The notes beneath the pieces are model-generated. The model saw only the letters and a program-made list of their open reading frames with translations. It made no database searches and had not been told where the DNA came from. Of a DNA stretch of 64,000 nt, positions 61,330 through 64,000 are shown piece after piece (positions within the stretch are counted from its first letter, which is position 1; each line of letters opens with the position of its first letter). The stretch comes from Stenopsyche tienmushanensis (lineage: Eukaryota; Arthropoda; Insecta; Trichoptera; Stenopsychidae), in the NCBI GenBank assembly GCA_008973525.1, contig WACJ01000248.1, positions 372,001-436,000 of the forward strand. Direction: 5' to 3'. The translations under genes and the position numbers were made by a program.

Positions 61330-61820
61330 TGATGAGATTGATCAAGTTGGTAGGTATTCCGCTAAAGTTAAAGATCAGGTTGAGGGCCCAGATTGAATCA
61401 CTGCCCAACGACGCCCTGGAAATAATCGGCGGCTGGAGTTGTTTGAACAAAATATCGTTTTCGGAAACTAAGTCACAGAGTTTCCTTTTAAATGGATATT
61501 TGTTGTGTTACCCAATCATCTGCATGGGTGGCGACAATATTAGATTCGTGAAATCAGTAGAATGGCTAGCGACTGGAGCGCAAGAGGCAGTCCTCTTTTG
61601 ACGGCATGTAGGGACATTTTTGTCAGCATCGCCGCTTACGTGGCTGACACGTGGGCCCACAGGATCAGCTACCAGATGATCTCCAGGATCCTGCTGAGGA
61701 GGAAACAGTTGCCCTTCGTGCTAATTACCAAGGCATTCCGCACCGTGTCCAGCAAGGGCCTGTTGGTGTTGGTCGGCGTACTTCCAGGCAGATCATGTTC
61801 TCTGGACATATCCGGGGATG
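61330..61820 (+). mobile_element. R1-clade LINE reverse-transcriptase C-terminal fragment
   Basis: The first frame (61332-61560) has QIESLPNDALEIIGGWSCLN and KISFSETKSQSFLLNG. The next frame (from 61562) has SIAAYVADTWAHRISYQMIS, RILLRRKQLPFVLITKAFRT, VSSKGLLVLVGVLP. These are the thumb and connection blocks of R1-type retrotransposons. A frameshift near 61560 and the lack of flanking domains mark it as dead. It runs into a family-B mariner chunk at about 61815. Confidence 0.8.
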
Positions 61821-61990
61821 ATGTCCGATCGCGAGGCGCTATTTCGATATGTCAGCGGTCCAATATTTGGACCGGTTGAACATAGAAAAATGTTGCCAAT
61901 CCCTCCAACTTTAGGGAATTCATGGCTTTTTGCAACAAATATGAGAAAAAATGGATTCCTGGGACCTTATATGACTTCGATAGGATCGTA
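61815..61990 (-). mobile_element. Mariner-chunk repeat (family B)
   Basis: GATGTCCGATCGCGAGGCGC, TGTCAGCGGTCCAATATTTG, GACCGGTTGAACATAG and GGGACCTTATATGA. It is antisense to the mariner frame. Confidence 0.6.
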
Positions 61991-62070
61991 GCCTCGGGTG
62001 GCTCCCCGTTCCCAGGCGCTTGTCCGAATGGCCTCGTTAACGCACAGGTTCGTTCTTCTTTCGAATCATG

Positions 62071-62415
62071 TGTAGCCCAACGGATGGTTGGCGTCGAACA
62101 AAAATACTCTCTTCTATTAGTACCTTTTATTCATCACAAGAGCGAGATCTGGCTGCGGAAAGGACGTCTTTCCGCAGCCAAGGCCAACTAACGACCCTCC
62201 TCGACTCCTATATCCTGCGCTTCATGACCGAGTCGGCAACGGTGCACGCGCAAGAAGCAATCGGTCGGTAATTGCAGGTGCAATGTCCCCGCAGCGCCAC
62301 AGAAGACGGCGCTGTTAAAATAGCTCATTGCACCTAAAGAGAGACGGAAGATGTCGCTCTTAATCTGGCAAATTAAATTCGTCCAGATCAATAGCGCTAT
62401 TGCATGGGGATGTTA
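62071..62415 (+). repeat. Hairpin-bearing repeat D, copy 2
   Basis: Inverted partner of 55091-55433. The hairpin GGCTGCGGAAAGGACG, TCTTTCCGCAGCC at 62151-62179 is perfect (12-bp arms, 5-base loop). Relative to copy 1 it has an extra stretch CCTCCTCGACTCCTATATCC, TGCGCTTCATGACCGAGTC. Confidence 0.65.
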
Positions 62416-62419
62416 AATC

Positions 62420-64000
62420 GCCCATGCATTTTTGTTGTATCGGCTGGAATTCTATTCCATATTTGGCATGTTATGGTACAGGGACTGTTTATTTGGATTT
62501 TATTGAAATGTAGCACAAAATATAATTAAGTTATATTATTTTGCTGTACACAGGGAATATTCATCTATTATAACAAAATAATTTTCTATATAATATAGTT
62601 TAAGCTGTAGACTACGTGGGACGCAATTTAAAATATGGACGGGGGACTGTTCACAAAATACTGAGACATACAATATATTAATAAGAGAATAATTAATATT
62701 CATTGTGAACAATGGGAGGTCAGTAGTGAGTGATATTTGCGATGCAAAATTATATTATGCGTGCAGATATGGAATGTTGGCGCCGATGCATACGTTGCAT
62801 CAATCATTGGCTATGCAGATTTAGGATAAAATCGATTCAAATTTAATATCTGTCTGCAGCGATACTCCTCGAACATTTCAAGATGCATGGGCTGTTAGAA
62901 AGGCTAGAGATTATTTATTTTTGTTTACGAGGAGTTATAAAATACCAACTTCCGAGTGGCTTGTACTCAATTGTTCATCAGCAGTAAAGTCATATCTGCC
63001 AACGCACTGGGAATATTAAAGCGTTCCTTTTCGGTTTTATTGCTTCTTGGAGTGCATTTGTAAGCAGAAACGCATCTTGAATACATGCAGGCTTGGTAAG
63101 AGTCGTTTTAATGAAAAGAAAATTGCCGACATCAATAATGGAATAAGCTATCTGTTAAACAATTGCTGGACGATCTTCGGTGTTGGGTAAAATGCACCTT
63201 TTTTAATTGCATGCAACAAAACATATTCCCTACTCCTGTTGCTCCAGATTGGGTCGAATCAATAACGCAGGCAACAGTGTTTCCAGCTACAAAAATATAG
63301 GTCAATTGGATAGTTGAATACTCTCGTTGGAAACCATAACTCCTCAATCAAGGCAGTCTTATGGCTTCTAAAACATAACTTTATAATAAATATTTATAAA
63401 ATGCCGTTTTATCAAAAGGGAATGATCTAATTTTGTCTGGAAAAATGACAGTGTTGCCATGTGACGCCCTGCTTTTAAACGATATGGCAGTCGAGTGCAC
63501 TGCATAAACGCCAGGTGTCAAACTGCTTTCGTCGTCAAGCGATGAATATCGCAAAAAAATAATAATATGTACCGTAAGGAATATTCGTTACTGTATATGG
63601 GTCAAGAAATGAGAAGCCCAAGGACACAATGCCGTTCCCATGATGAGAACAATGGATGCACAGGTCCCGATTGATATACGCACACAATTAAGGTGGCTGC
63701 CATTATTTAATTGAAATGCAAACGAGGGGACTCGTTAAAAACTCGATGCTAATTCACGAATGCACTTCCTCGCCATTAAAAATTCAGTTTGGACGACATC
63801 ACAAGCACATTAAAATCATCAACATTCAATAATCGCAGCATATGACGTAAATTGAACGTGACTTCGAGTAATTGAGCGCGTTTATAAATTAGAACGGCCG
63901 ATTAACCATCAAAGCCGAGTTAGATTATACTATGGGAGAGTCTGCTCCTTCGTTTACAACAATATTATATTGAAAAAATGGTATTGGAGACATGATAGGC
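62420..64000. other. Right end of window, no gene found
   Basis: One repeat related to 46130-46250 lies at 62560-62690. The remainder is AT-rich, with only short frames lacking any signature. Confidence 0.5.

Noticed and set aside
1..64000. CRISPR arrays, prophage, operons, bacterial-type promoters
   Set aside because: The window is animal nuclear DNA with spliced genes; the repeats lack regular spacing and belong to transposons.

Overview
The window reads as nuclear DNA of an insect, most likely a moth or butterfly. It is AT-rich, its genes are split into many short exons with small GT-AG introns, three clear animal genes are present, and the rest is packed with decayed mariner, maT-type, Tc1-like, hAT-like and LINE pieces of the kind common in Lepidoptera. 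The order-level call is inference; no marker gene fixes the species.

Left third (1-11,000, minus strand): a complete Rsf1 gene (remodeling and spacing factor 1, the ISWI partner). I could follow it through about 24 coding exons from an ATG at 10837 to a stop at 51, with WHIM motifs first, a long acidic middle, one PHD finger, then Ser/Arg-rich basic and acidic tails. Two introns appear to use GC-AG ends, and one reading-frame switch (about 9022-9162) is unresolved. About 600 bp separate its ATG from that of the next gene, so the two are divergently transcribed.

11,444-20,425 (plus strand): a complete non-lysosomal glucosylceramidase, GBA2 (GH116). Its 12 coding exons join in frame to exactly 960 residues. 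Both catalytic motifs are intact, and it carries an acidic insertion of about 120-130 residues that is absent from the human protein. LINE and TIR-element debris sits in its introns.

21,943-25,545 (minus strand): a complete stumps (Dof/BCAP-family adaptor of FGF signalling). It has 11 coding exons and 814 residues: TIR-like plus DBB region, ankyrin segment, coiled coil, and a C-terminal SH2/SH3-ligand tail. It is convergent with GBA2. Its promoter should lie near 26 kb.

26,500-64,000: one further gene can be supported. Its terminal exon (33,729-34,798, minus) encodes about 355 residues of an unrecognised basic, Ser/Arg-rich protein. I infer a 10-nt first coding exon at 53,790-53,799 inside a GC-rich, E-box-containing stretch, so almost everything between would be a single 19-kb intron. 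The rest is a transposon graveyard. The best-resolved family is a hAT-like non-autonomous element (CAG...CTG ends, 8-bp target duplications) that carries a chunk of a mariner transposase gene. Detached copies of that chunk recur at least a dozen times. I saw no CRISPR, operon, rRNA or prophage-like structure, and no convincing tRNA.
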